A stretch of DNA of 64,000 nt from J038 sp034437535 (GTDB lineage: Bacteria > Chloroflexota > Anaerolineae > Aggregatilineales > Phototrophicaceae). Where the stretch lies: assembly GCA_034437535.1 (NCBI GenBank), contig DAOTTZ010000032.1, positions 1-64,000 on the forward strand. Reading direction: 5' to 3'. Under the pieces are notes generated by a model, which saw only the letters and a list, made by a program, of their open reading frames with translations, was not told where the DNA came from and made no database searches. Below are positions 8,803-18,163 of this stretch, piece after piece; positions within the stretch are counted from its first letter, which is position 1; the number at the start of each line of letters is the position of its first letter. A program made the translations under genes and the position numbers.

Positions 8803-10592
8803 CTCAAGAGAAGATCCTCGCGAAATTGCATCGCGTAGAGCTTGGCATACAGGCCATCCTGTGCCATCAGGTCATCGTGTGTCCCTAGTTCGATGACCTG
8901 GCCTTTATCCAGCACGGCGATGCGATGCGCGATGCGGATCGTGCTCAAGCGGTGGGCGATCATCACGGTGGTGCGGTTTTCCATCAACCGGCTCAGGGCT
9001 TCTTGTACCAGATGCTCGCTCTCGCTATCCAGGCTAGAGGTCGCTTCATCTAGCAAGAGGATGCGCGGATCTTTCAGGATGGCTCTGGCAATCGCCACCC
9101 GCTGACGCTGGCCGCCACTGAGCTTGATCCCGCGCTCGCCGACAATCGTATCGTAACCGTTCGTCAACTCCAGGATGAAGTCGTGGGCATTGGCCGCTTT
9201 AGCCGCCGCCATCAATTCGTCTTCGGTCGCATCCAGCCGACCATAACGGATATTCTCGCGGATTGTGCCACCAAATAATAACGTCTCTTGCGGTACGATG
9301 CCGATCTGCTGGCGCAGGCTGGCCTGGGTGATAGTCCGCAGGTCCACCCCATCCAGGCGCACCGCACCTTCGGTTGGATCGTAAAAACGCGGGATCAAGT
9401 TGAACAGGGTGCTTTTCCCGGCACCACTAGGGCCGACGAGCGCGACGATCTCGCCCGATACAATGTCCAGGTTGATACCGTGTAACACCGCTTGATCTTG
9501 TTCGTAGCTGAACGACACGTTATCAAATGTGATCCGCCCCTCTGCCCGCTGGATCGTCTGGGCGTCGGGTTGGTCTTTTACTGACGGTTGTTCGTCTAGC
9601 AATTGGAAGACGCGCTTAGTAGACCCCAGGGCCTGCTGAAACGACGTATATAAACCGACCAGCGCGGCGAAGCTCCCGGCTACCGTCAGGCCGTAGATTA
9701 AGAAGGCGATCAACTCGCCCGCATCCAGCCGGCCATCGATGACTTCGCGCCCGCCAAACCACAGGATCAACGACAACGCACCAAAGCCCAGGAAACCGAT
9801 CAATGGGCCGAAGACCGCCCGCACCCGTAAGAGCCGCACCGCCGCCCGGAAGGCCCGGTCAATCGCGCCATTGTATCGCTGGATCTCGTGCGGTTCGCGC
9901 ACAAAGCTCTTGACCTCCCGAATGCCCTGGAACACTTCTTCAGCGACAACGGTCGAATCAGCGATTTCGTCCTGGACTTCGGTACTGATCCGCCGGAGAT
10001 AAAAGCCAAAGATGAACGCGATGACCACGATCACCGGGATCAACACGATGATAAACAACGTCAGCCGCACGTTGAGCGCGAACATCAAGATCACGGAGCC
10101 GAACATAACAAAGGTCTGCTGGAGCAATGTGTTGACGTTGTTCGTCAACACCGTTCGCATCACGGTGACATCCGACGAAATGCGTGAGACCAACTCCCCG
10201 ACGCGACGATTGACAAAAAAGCCGAGTGATTGATTTTGCAGGTGGTTATAAAGATCCAGCCGCAGATCAACCACGATTCGCTCCCCGACGTAATTTAAGA
10301 AGTACGTCTCGACAAAGCTGGATAACGACCGGAGCAAAAAGACAAAGAGCAAAAAAATTGTGAATTGATCCAGCAAGGCGATATCACCCTGGCCGAGGAC
10401 GCTATCGACCACATCGCCGACAACCAGCGGGAACACCAGGCTCAAGCCAGCACTGACGGTCGTGGCAACCAATGCGATAACGACCAGTTTCCAATAACGT
10501 GCCAGATAAGCGACCATCCGCCGCCATTGAACGCTTCCTTCCGGCACCTCACGGTCTTCATCAGTCGCCGGTTGGCGTCTTCTTCGCATCAT
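8799..10592 (-). CDS. ABC exporter, fused membrane and ATPase domains (homodimeric type)
   Basis: 597 residues: a short basic N-terminus, a six-helix transmembrane domain (about 25-320), and a nucleotide-binding domain. The domain has Walker A GPSGAGKST (from about 386), signature LSGGQ (about 489), Walker B ILLLDEATSSLD (about 510) with the catalytic Glu intact, and the switch histidine in IAHRLST. Both halves needed for an active homodimer are thus encoded in one chain. The family (MsbA/BmrA-like) exports lipids, drugs or peptides; the substrate cannot be read from sequence. It is a single gene with no adjacent partner, in contrast to the heterodimeric pair at 41592-45281. Confidence 0.88.
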   Translation of the reverse strand: MMRRRRQPATDEDREVPEGSVQWRRMVAYLARYWKLVVIALVATTVSAGLSLVFPLVVGDVVDSVLGQGDIALLDQFTIFLLFVFLLRSLSSFVETYFLNYVGERIVVDLRLDLYNHLQNQSLGFFVNRRVGELVSRISSDVTVMRTVLTNNVNTLLQQTFVMFGSVILMFALNVRLTLFIIVLIPVIVVIAFIFGFYLRRISTEVQDEIADSTVVAEEVFQGIREVKSFVREPHEIQRYNGAIDRAFRAAVRLLRVRAVFGPLIGFLGFGALSLILWFGGREVIDGRLDAGELIAFLIYGLTVAGSFAALVGLYTSFQQALGSTKRVFQLLDEQPSVKDQPDAQTIQRAEGRITFDNVSFSYEQDQAVLHGINLDIVSGEIVALVGPSGAGKSTLFNLIPRFYDPTEGAVRLDGVDLRTITQASLRQQIGIVPQETLLFGGTIRENIRYGRLDATEDELMAAAKAANAHDFILELTNGYDTIVGERGIKLSGGQRQRVAIARAILKDPRILLLDEATSSLDSESEHLVQEALSRLMENRTTVMIAHRLSTIRIAHRIAVLDKGQVIELGTHDDLMAQDGLYAKLYAMQFREDLLLS

Positions 10593-10707
10593 GGCGTTTC
10601 ATCTTTCTTGTTTTGTTCGTAATGTCACAATTATCGGAGAGAAAGTATAAGCGGTGCAATAGAAGGGCCGGATGTTCAGCGGTTTTTCATCTAAAGCGTA
10701 ACGCGGT

Positions 10708-11583
10708 TTACTGTGTGGATTGCACCTGACTGATGACGACGCCCTGTGTATCCACCGGAACGGCCCAGGCCTGGGCGGTGATGCCAGCCCCACGCAAGGC
10801 CAGTGTCAGATCTTCCGCCAATTGTTGCTGACGGTTCGCCAGGAAAATGACGAAGGCCGGGCCACCGTTGACCGGCAACACGAGATCGGCCTGATAGTGG
10901 TCGGCCAATTCCAGCGCGAGGGTGTACCCTGGCACCTGCGCGACCATGTGCGCGTGCAATGCGTGATTTTCCCCCAGGCGGGCCAGCAACGCACGGTCTC
11001 CCTGGCGCAGAGCCTCGATGAAAAGTGGTAAACGGGCCACCGCCGACGCGGTAATCGGGATGCGTGGTGGGCGGTAATCTGCTTGATGTGGTACGACAGC
11101 GACCAGAGTCAAAGGGGCCGCCGGGAGCGTCCGCCAGACGACACCGGCTTCGTCCTGTGCGGCCAACCCAAGCCCGCCATCCACTGCCGCTATCACCGCC
11201 GCCACCGGCGCAGACTCGGCGGACAGAGCCAACACATGTTCCCGCGCATCGGGCGACCCCAGCAGGAAGTTGGCCCCCATCACCCCGGCGGTGTGCCAGG
11301 CAACCGACGCCCCCAACTCCGGCGGAATGGCGTTATCTACCTGGATAGACAACCCCAGAACGGCGCGTTCCTGACGCTGGAAAGCGCGGCTGAGTCCACG
11401 CACGACCGGATGCAAGAATGCCTGGCCGTCAAAACCGGGGCCGTCGTGCTGTAAGTCGAGGGTGTACCCCGGTTGTTGGCTAATCTGGACGGTGGTGTAT
11501 AGGCGGAGGGCTAACCCCAGGCTATGAAACGCCGGGCCGAGGCCGGTTATTGTAGCGGGCAGGCGGATCCGTATCTTTTGCAT
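10708..11583 (-). CDS. GHMP kinase, homoserine-kinase-like with a degenerate ATP loop
   Basis: 291 residues. The N-terminus IRLPATITGLGPAFHSLGLAL closely follows the homoserine kinase (ThrB) motif 1, and the order of motifs is that of GHMP kinases. Motif 2, normally PxxxGLGSSAA and the phosphate-binding loop, reads IPPELGASVAW at about 106-116, so two glycine/serine positions are altered. Motif 3 is present weakly as LPVNGGPAFVIF. The protein is therefore a ThrB relative that may have lost or changed kinase activity. Its start ATG shares a base with the stop of the upstream histidine kinase gene (11583), so the two are coupled; no threonine biosynthesis gene is adjacent. Confidence 0.65.
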   Translation of the reverse strand: MQKIRIRLPATITGLGPAFHSLGLALRLYTTVQISQQPGYTLDLQHDGPGFDGQAFLHPVVRGLSRAFQRQERAVLGLSIQVDNAIPPELGASVAWHTAGVMGANFLLGSPDAREHVLALSAESAPVAAVIAAVDGGLGLAAQDEAGVVWRTLPAAPLTLVAVVPHQADYRPPRIPITASAVARLPLFIEALRQGDRALLARLGENHALHAHMVAQVPGYTLALELADHYQADLVLPVNGGPAFVIFLANRQQQLAEDLTLALRGAGITAQAWAVPVDTQGVVISQVQSTQ

Positions 11584-12602
11584 CAGACATCGACGACCGG
11601 CAAGACAAAGGTAAACGTACTGCCCTCACCCAGGTTGCTCGCCGCCCAGATCTCGCCGCCGTGTCGTTTGATGATGGTGCGGGTCAACGTCAGGCCCAAG
11701 CCGCCCCCTGGCAGATTCCGCACGTATTCAGCCTGAGAGCGGTACAGGCGGTCAAAGACCAGATCAAGCTCATCGTCGCCGATGCCGATACCCCGGTCGG
11801 CCACACTACAATAGATCTCATGGTCATCGCCCCAACCATGAATGACAACCGTCTGCTCTGGGTACGAGTAAGACACCGCGTTGTGCAACAGGTGATAGAT
11901 GGCTTGTTCCAGTCGTTCAGGGTCGCCCATGACCGTCGGCATCGGATTTTGCACCGATGTGGCGATGACAACCCGGCTTTCCGCCGCCAATGACGCCACG
12001 CGATCAACCGCCGCGTTGATGATCTCGCGCAATTGAAGCGGTTTATGCTCCAACGGCATCCCGGCTTCGATCCAGGCCAGATCAACCAACGAGCCGATCA
12101 CATCATGTAACTTGCTCGATGTTTGGCGAATCCGGGTGAGGAACTTCTGCTGGTGTTCGTTGAGGTCACCAAACTTGGCGACCAGATCGGCAAAGCCGGT
12201 CATGGCAGAGATGGGATTTCGTAAGTCATGGCGGATCGCCTTAATCAAGGCTTCGCGGCGGTTATCCAGGTCACGGCTTTCAGTCACATCTTGCAGGATG
12301 ACGATTCGTTCGCCATTTGCCAGGCTGGTGCCGATGCCGACCGCTAAGCGTCGGCGGGGCAAGTGAACATCGAGCGTTTGATCGCCTTCCCGGCTGAATA
12401 GATTGACCAGTGCGGGCCGCAAGCGGAAGATCTGCTTGACCGGATGGCCGATCACATTTTCTGGTGCTTCCCCCAGCAGGGCCGCCGCCGCCGGGTTGAT
12501 GGCCTTGAGGGATAGATCAGAGGCCGCGACCAATATTCCATCAGAGACACTGCGGAATAGAATATCTTGTATCGTAGGTGTTTCTTGTGTTGGTTCGGCC
12601 AT
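11583..12602 (-). CDS. PAS-domain sensor histidine kinase
   Basis: 339 residues, with no membrane segment, so a soluble sensor. An N-terminal PAS domain (about 12-108) is followed by a HisKA dimerisation helix with phosphoacceptor H125 (IRHDLRNP) and a HATPase_c domain with N box LEQAIYHLLHNAV, G1 box DRGIGIGDDE and G2 box GGGLGLTLTRTI. All catalytic boxes are intact. No response regulator gene lies alongside; the next gene downstream, overlapping by one base, is the GHMP kinase homologue. The signal is unknown. Confidence 0.87.
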   Translation of the reverse strand: MAEPTQETPTIQDILFRSVSDGILVAASDLSLKAINPAAAALLGEAPENVIGHPVKQIFRLRPALVNLFSREGDQTLDVHLPRRRLAVGIGTSLANGERIVILQDVTESRDLDNRREALIKAIRHDLRNPISAMTGFADLVAKFGDLNEHQQKFLTRIRQTSSKLHDVIGSLVDLAWIEAGMPLEHKPLQLREIINAAVDRVASLAAESRVVIATSVQNPMPTVMGDPERLEQAIYHLLHNAVSYSYPEQTVVIHGWGDDHEIYCSVADRGIGIGDDELDLVFDRLYRSQAEYVRNLPGGGLGLTLTRTIIKRHGGEIWAASNLGEGSTFTFVLPVVDV

Positions 12603-12611
12603 AATAACAGC

Positions 12612-15131
12612 TTAATCGTCTTCGGCTTTGACGTCGATTATAACCCGTTTAGTCTCACCCGTCGCCGTTGGCTTCGGCGGCCTGACCGTCTGCGGCAGAG
12701 TCAGGGTCGGGGCGTCGGTCGTCATATCCTCGACCAATTGCCAGCTTGCATCCCCCCCCAGGTTGACCGTATAGCCGGATGGAAAGGTGACGCGGGTGCC
12801 GGTATCACTGCGGCGGACTTCTACGCCGTGTTGGCGGATCGTAACCGGGTGGCCCCAGTGGAACGGCCCGCCAGTATACAATCGCCGGTCGTTGACGATC
12901 TGCACGCCAAGCACCCGTAGCAATAGATACAGCGGCACGATCCCGCCGATGTGATGATCTTCCCCGCGCCCGATTGGTTGGTCGGCGTGATAGAATTCGC
13001 TGAAGGTCTTCTGCTTTTTCAGGACGGCGGTCTGTGTCGCCAACAAGGTCTTGATTAATCGAGATGCCAACCCATGTTTTCCATTGGCTAGCAAGCCTTC
13101 GCCGATCAACGTGATCCAATACGGCCATACCCCGCCCCCACCCCGCCGGCTGGATGCGTCAAAGGCCGGATCTTGTGCAGAAACGATGGTCATGCCCTGG
13201 GGCCGCCAGAAGTGCGCTTCATCGGTCAGCAGGTCGAGCAGTGGCTCCAGCCGATCCTCCGGCAGACCTTCCAGCATCAGGGGCAAAAGCGCGTTAATAT
13301 CCAGCCGAGTGTAATCTACAGTATGTGCCTGGAGCTTGAACACCCGGCTCAGGCCGGAGGATGTGATGCGGTCTACCCGCTGATAAAGGCGGGTACTCAA
13401 GACAGTGCCGGCACTATACCCCCACCGTTCCTCTGAGATTTCGAGCGTTTCAGTTTGCTCCTGGCCGTTTAGATCGACGCCGACCAGCGTAATCGTCCCA
13501 CTGGGCGGACGGCTGGCACCGCCGCGCAAGCGCACGATCACCCGGCTAGGGACGTCCAGTTCCAGCGCGATGATGTGCTCTTCGTCGGCGCGGGTTTCCG
13601 GCAGGATTTCAACATAAGGGGTCGCCCGGTCGTTATCCCGGTCTTGATAAGCATAGCGGTTGAGTTCATCACGCCACAACCGCGCCAGATAGGTCTGCAA
13701 GCGGCCCAGGCGATTCGTCAGTTCATACGCACCTGGGTTGCCGATCTCACGCGCCATCGCGGATAGGGCCGCACATTCCGATAACATATATGCGGCCAGG
13801 TCGGGTGTTTCCGACAGATGAATCGCGGCGTTCTGCGCCCAGGACTCTCGACTGCCGAAAGTCGGCCAGAACACATACCCGGTCTGTCGCTCGGCCTGAT
13901 ACTCCGGCATGGTGTCATAATCGACATCGACTTCTTCCGACGACCACTGATTGAAAAACTTGAGCAAAGGCGGGAAGACCGATTCGATGAAGGTCAGGTC
14001 TTCCGTCAGTTGGTAGATATTCCATGCCAACCGCGCCAACACTGGCAAGCACAGCAGGTCTTCTCGCTGGCCGCCCAGGCCCGGTGCCAGGTCAATCGTG
14101 CCGTCCTCCGCCTGGATTGAGAGGAAATTCCTCACGATCCCCTTGGCCCACTCCGGCTGGATCGTCGCAACGGCCAGGGCCGCCAGGTAAGCTTGATGCA
14201 CGGTCATGCCGTTCCAGCCACGCGGATAATCGGTGGCATCCCCCCGCTGGCTAAAGCCACGATCTGGGCGGCGGGTCGTCACGAAGACCGGGTACGGCAG
14301 GTCGCCTGTCGCCCGTAAGAACCCCTGAACCAGCACCCGCCCGCTAAACGCAATGGTCGCGTCCTGGTCGGGGTCACCGGTCGTCACATCTGGAATCGCC
14401 ATCGCCGCTTCGGTCAGCGCGGTGATCTGCGCGTCCCAATCTTGCGCCAACCACCATTCCGCCCGGTCGAGCGAATCCGCCATCTTGCCCAGACCAGCGT
14501 GAACCCAGCGCAACGGGATCGTTTCCCCGGCAGGGACGGTCAAGCTGTGGCCGACTTTGGCTTCGCGCTGGCCGTCTCGCAAGACGACACGCCCACCTTC
14601 TAACAGCGTGACCGGCTCTAACCGTTGTAATCTTCCCATCGAAAGCGCGTCGGTGCCATCTGCCAATGCCATGATCGCCAGTGGCAGATCACGGGTGTCG
14701 TTACTGACATGCGCGAACAGATCAACCCGAACGGTTAAATCCTGTGCGCCTGTGTTCTTCAAGTGATAGCGCACACCGAATGCATACGATTCCATGCACC
14801 AGTGTTCTGCGGTTAATTGCAAATCTGGCGTGATCATCGCTTGCGTCTGGATGTAAGCTGGCGCAAAGGTCACCACAGAAGGCGCGACGGCATAAGCCTG
14901 CATCTGGTGGATGCTCCGCCCGTCCACCTGCCACATCGGGATGATATTTGCCATGCCGACACGCCCGCCATAGGCAGTCTGCAAAGCCAGGGCGGGGTCA
15001 TCAACCGCGCCCAGTGATAGCACCCACACCTGGTCATCCAGCGGATCAACCGTACTTAAGCGGGCATCTGCCGCCAGGTGCAAGGTATAGGGTGCTGTCA
15101 CATCTAACCGCCAACGTCTTAAACCAGTCAT
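12612..15131 (-). CDS. Large protein with a probable six-hairpin (alpha/alpha toroid) glycosidase domain
   Basis: 839 residues, no signal peptide. The first ~250 residues are rich in beta strands. The middle (about 260-480) has the helical hairpin pattern and Trp/Asp/Arg-rich motifs of alpha/alpha-toroid glycosidases (GH15/GH63/debranching-type): TTRRPDRGFSQRG, YPRGWNGMTVHQAY, ESWAQNAAIHL. A C-terminal region (about 640-800) again contains RRGGGGVWPYW and GRGEDHHIGG segments typical of such toroids. I cannot assign the substrate or confirm catalytic acid residues. The start overlaps the stop of the lipoprotein gene upstream by four bases (ATGA), so the two are probably made together. Confidence 0.55.
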   Translation of the reverse strand: MTGLRRWRLDVTAPYTLHLAADARLSTVDPLDDQVWVLSLGAVDDPALALQTAYGGRVGMANIIPMWQVDGRSIHQMQAYAVAPSVVTFAPAYIQTQAMITPDLQLTAEHWCMESYAFGVRYHLKNTGAQDLTVRVDLFAHVSNDTRDLPLAIMALADGTDALSMGRLQRLEPVTLLEGGRVVLRDGQREAKVGHSLTVPAGETIPLRWVHAGLGKMADSLDRAEWWLAQDWDAQITALTEAAMAIPDVTTGDPDQDATIAFSGRVLVQGFLRATGDLPYPVFVTTRRPDRGFSQRGDATDYPRGWNGMTVHQAYLAALAVATIQPEWAKGIVRNFLSIQAEDGTIDLAPGLGGQREDLLCLPVLARLAWNIYQLTEDLTFIESVFPPLLKFFNQWSSEEVDVDYDTMPEYQAERQTGYVFWPTFGSRESWAQNAAIHLSETPDLAAYMLSECAALSAMAREIGNPGAYELTNRLGRLQTYLARLWRDELNRYAYQDRDNDRATPYVEILPETRADEEHIIALELDVPSRVIVRLRGGASRPPSGTITLVGVDLNGQEQTETLEISEERWGYSAGTVLSTRLYQRVDRITSSGLSRVFKLQAHTVDYTRLDINALLPLMLEGLPEDRLEPLLDLLTDEAHFWRPQGMTIVSAQDPAFDASSRRGGGGVWPYWITLIGEGLLANGKHGLASRLIKTLLATQTAVLKKQKTFSEFYHADQPIGRGEDHHIGGIVPLYLLLRVLGVQIVNDRRLYTGGPFHWGHPVTIRQHGVEVRRSDTGTRVTFPSGYTVNLGGDASWQLVEDMTTDAPTLTLPQTVRPPKPTATGETKRVIIDVKAEDD

Positions 15132-15880
15132 TCGTCCCCCTCATCTGCGGGGTCAACCCGCCGCCAGGTGCCATCCGCTTCTTCAAAAATGTACTCGAAT
15201 CCTTCCCGACTCCGCAGGATGTGTTGGCCGGCACGCTGTACGAATTCCCCGGCACTGTTGACGCTCCCATTGAAGATGTAGCGGTAGCGTGTCCAGTGGC
15301 CGTATTCAGTATCTAAGGCCCAGCCTAGTGCATCCTGAATCGTGTCGTTCTCTCGCCACAGTTTACCAAATCCTCGAATGGGTTGCACCAAGTCTTGCGG
15401 CGGTTGGATGTCGGGGTCGGTTTCCGGCATTCCGTCGCGCCAGGTGTCGTCATAAATTGACCAGACCCCGGTTTGTCCGTCTGGATCATCGTAGATCATC
15501 ACCCAGATCTCGCCGCGTGGTTGCAGGTAGAACATGCGCCCGCCTTCGAAAGCCTGCTCACTGACGATGATGTCTTCTGCGACTGGTGCCGGGACTGGAT
15601 CCGGCGTGATGGTCGGGGTTGGGGTGGCAGGAACCACCGTTGACTCCGGCAGGGTTGGCGTCAGCGTCATTGGCGTCGTCGGGGTTGCGTAGGCCAACGC
15701 GGTAGCGGCTGGCTCGCTCACGCCGGTTGATGGGGTGGCCGTTATTACGCTCACACGGGTGACTTCCAACGTCACCACGCGGGTGACCTCCATCATATAT
15801 TGGACTTCACGGGTTTGTTGGCACGCCCCCAGGATTATCAAAGTCGCCAGCGCGATGAGACCGGCCAAAGGAGTTCGCAT
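15128..15880 (-). CDS. Secreted lipoprotein with EVTRVV repeats and Thr-rich linker
   Basis: 250 residues. A signal peptide of about 19 residues ends in lipobox LGAC, so the mature protein is lipid-anchored at that cysteine. The stretch after it repeats E-V-T-R-V-V/S, a pattern frequent in Anaerolineae lipoproteins, and is followed by a Thr/Pro-rich spacer. The C-terminal half (about 105-245) is globular with many Trp residues (GEIWVMIYDD, GVWSIYDDTW, GFGKLWREN), a pattern seen in secreted beta-rich modules. Function unknown. It is coupled to the downstream glycosidase-like gene by an ATGA overlap. Confidence 0.75.
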   Translation of the reverse strand: MRTPLAGLIALATLIILGACQQTREVQYMMEVTRVVTLEVTRVSVITATPSTGVSEPAATALAYATPTTPMTLTPTLPESTVVPATPTPTITPDPVPAPVAEDIIVSEQAFEGGRMFYLQPRGEIWVMIYDDPDGQTGVWSIYDDTWRDGMPETDPDIQPPQDLVQPIRGFGKLWRENDTIQDALGWALDTEYGHWTRYRYIFNGSVNSAGEFVQRAGQHILRSREGFEYIFEEADGTWRRVDPADEGDE

Positions 15881-15946
15881 TCAATAATTGCTCCAATTGA
15901 CTCAAATGCATTGTTGGATTGTAGCAGAGCGCAATCGACTTGCAAG

Positions 15947-17116
15947 TCAAGCGGTGCATGAGTCCTGTTGCGTCAGGTAATCGGCGAGTGAACGCCCGAT
16001 AAGATCGTGCCCGGCCTGGTTGGGATGCGTATCATAGAGGTAAAACAACGGGTCGGTCGCGCTGACCGCCGATTGCATAATCGGTGTCATATCGAAGAAC
16101 AGAAAGCCTTCTTGCTCCGCCCGCGCCGCGACAGCATCGCGGGTGTTGCCCAACCGGCTCATCACAGCATCGAAGGATTGATCTTGTAACGCGAAGTCCA
16201 CATTACCGGCAGAGGCTGGCCCAATACTCCGTTCGTCCATCAGATGGGGCCGGTGTTCTTCAATAATGTAAGGGGCGTAGATATGGCCTTTGGTGGGCAG
16301 GTACATAATCACGACGCAGGCATCAGTCACCGCGTCGATCTCTTGCCAGGCATTCGCGGTGATGTTCAGGGCTTCGTCCTGGGCGATGTCTTCCGTCGCG
16401 ACGTTGAGATTCCACAGGTACGGTTCGAAAAAAGCAATTTCGACCGTGTCATCACCGTCAATGTTGAGGCGCATGGGGTACCGGAATGGCCCAGGATGAT
16501 CGTGCTCAAACGTCCAACTATCGGTCGTCCAGCCATCGTCTACGAAGATCTCGCGGGCCAGTGCGGGCAAGTCAAACTCTTGACCGCGCCAACCTTCAAA
16601 GCTCACCGCGTTGGAGAGGTCGTTGCCTTCGAAGAAACCAATGACCACAAAATCAGGATCAGCAGTCGCGCTGTATTCCTGCATAATGATAGACTGCTCT
16701 ACCGGACCATACCCGCGAAAGCCCATGTTGCGCGTTGGCAAGCCACTTTCCGCCGCCAGCACATCGGGCCAGGGCAAGGCCACGTTCGATCCTTCGGTGA
16801 ACGAATCACCCAGGGCCAACACAGCGTATTCTTCAGCGGGTTGGGCTGGCACACGGAAGCCGTCCTCATCCCAACGCAATTCATGTTCACTCAGCACCAC
16901 ATAAGGATCATCCGGCGGGGTAATCCACCAGCCTTGATGCTCGAACAAATCACCCATGCCAGCGCGATACTGGATTTCACCAATGTTCAAATTGCGTGGG
17001 CGACCATCATCATTGCCGGCTAGCAAGGGCAACGCAATCTGCAAAATCAAGAACCCCATGGCGATCCCAAACAGAACCAACAAGCCATTCGCCAACCAAT
17101 TTTTAACTGAAGACAT
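15947..17116 (-). CDS. Membrane-anchored SGNH/GDSL-type hydrolase
   Basis: 389 residues with the ATG at 17116 (MSSVKNW...), preceded by CAGGTGAT; an upstream in-frame start at 17212 would add 32 residues ahead of the membrane helix. One N-terminal transmembrane segment (about 8-32) leaves the rest outside. The SGNH blocks are visible: block I ALGDSFTEG with catalytic S105, block II NMGFRGYGP, block III GFFEGND, and block V with D362-T-H364. The family includes esterases and acetyltransferase-associated SGNH domains acting on polysaccharides or lipids. No partner gene is coupled to it. Confidence 0.8.
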   Translation of the reverse strand: MSSVKNWLANGLLVLFGIAMGFLILQIALPLLAGNDDGRPRNLNIGEIQYRAGMGDLFEHQGWWITPPDDPYVVLSEHELRWDEDGFRVPAQPAEEYAVLALGDSFTEGSNVALPWPDVLAAESGLPTRNMGFRGYGPVEQSIIMQEYSATADPDFVVIGFFEGNDLSNAVSFEGWRGQEFDLPALAREIFVDDGWTTDSWTFEHDHPGPFRYPMRLNIDGDDTVEIAFFEPYLWNLNVATEDIAQDEALNITANAWQEIDAVTDACVVIMYLPTKGHIYAPYIIEEHRPHLMDERSIGPASAGNVDFALQDQSFDAVMSRLGNTRDAVAARAEQEGFLFFDMTPIMQSAVSATDPLFYLYDTHPNQAGHDLIGRSLADYLTQQDSCTA

Positions 17117-17323
17117 GGTATCTATCACCTGTGATATAGCAAAAACGCCGTTTTCATCTTGAAACGGCATGGAATTGTTGTTGAGTATAGCAATAGCCCC
17201 GGCAGAGTTCAATCCTCACCGACCGAACCCTGTGAAATTTTGCGCGAAAGCCAATCAGGGTTACAATCAGGCTCGATTTAGATTAAACTCTGAGCGTTTC
17301 TGCACAGGTCTGGAGTGAATTAC

Positions 17324-18163
17324 ATGGAAGGAAAACGTACCCAATGGTATGTCATTGGGATGGCCTTGAGCCTTGTGGTGGTCGTCCTGCTGGTTTTAAT
17401 GGCAATTATCTTTACATATGTCTTGACGGTCGATAGCGGTGGGGACACCGAAGAGTCAATCACAGAGGTGATGGAAGAAGCGGAAACCACACCCGAAGCA
17501 GATGAAGTGACCGTGATAGACGAAGTGGATCCGGTCGAAGTCACTGAGGAACCGGTTGCAGTCGAAGCGACTGAAGACCCGGAAGCCGTCGAGGAAGCCG
17601 AAGACGACACAGCGACTGAAGACCCGGAAGAAGTCGAAGAAGTTGAAGAAGAAGCCGAAGACGACATGGCGACCGAAGAACCAGAAGAAATCGAGGAAGA
17701 GGACGAAACTGCCGAAGCGGAAGACACCACCGAAGAAACGATGGCATCCGGCAATATGGAAAGCTATGAGGTGACCGCCGAAGATGAAAATACGATCTTC
17801 TTCATCACTGATTTTAGCGACCCGACCAATGGTGAGCGCATGTTTAACGAAACGTATGAGGTCGAAATGGCCGACGGGACAATCGGCGAATGGGCCTGCT
17901 CTACCTGCCACATGGTGAACAACAATGATGTGGGCACCGGCCCCGGTATGCTCAACCTGGCCGACCGCGCCGGCGAACGTATCGACGGAATGCCTGCGCC
18001 ATTATATGTCTACCGGTCGATCCTCAACACCAATGAATACCTTGTCGATGGTTACGAAAGCGGTGTAATGCCCGTCGGCTATGCTGATGTCTTCACCGAA
18101 CAGGAGCTTTACGACCTGAGTGCTTACCTGATGACATTGGACGGTGACGAGTCCGAGTCATGA
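17324..18163 (+). CDS. Membrane-anchored c-type cytochrome with long acidic spacer
   Basis: 279 residues from the ATG at 17324 (GGAG nine bases upstream; a GTG at 17315 lies too close to that site). One transmembrane helix (about 10-33) is followed by about 120 residues that are mostly Glu, Asp, Thr and Ala in imperfect repeats of EAEDD-ATEDPEE-type units (about 17550-17715). A mono-haem cytochrome domain follows: haem site C192-S-T-C195-H196 and probable axial Met249 in GVMPVGY. The acidic spacer may extend the haem domain through the cell wall. The downstream DUF971 gene overlaps by four bases, so the two are an operon. Electron donor and acceptor are unknown. Confidence 0.82.
   Translation: MEGKRTQWYVIGMALSLVVVVLLVLMAIIFTYVLTVDSGGDTEESITEVMEEAETTPEADEVTVIDEVDPVEVTEEPVAVEATEDPEAVEEAEDDTATEDPEEVEEVEEEAEDDMATEEPEEIEEEDETAEAEDTTEETMASGNMESYEVTAEDENTIFFITDFSDPTNGERMFNETYEVEMADGTIGEWACSTCHMVNNNDVGTGPGMLNLADRAGERIDGMPAPLYVYRSILNTNEYLVDGYESGVMPVGYADVFTEQELYDLSAYLMTLDGDESES

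Noticed and set aside
17320..17754. Long antisense frames with Ser or Phe repeats opposite the cytochrome gene
   Set aside because: They arise from the antisense of Glu/Asp-rich codons; there is no ribosome site or domain.
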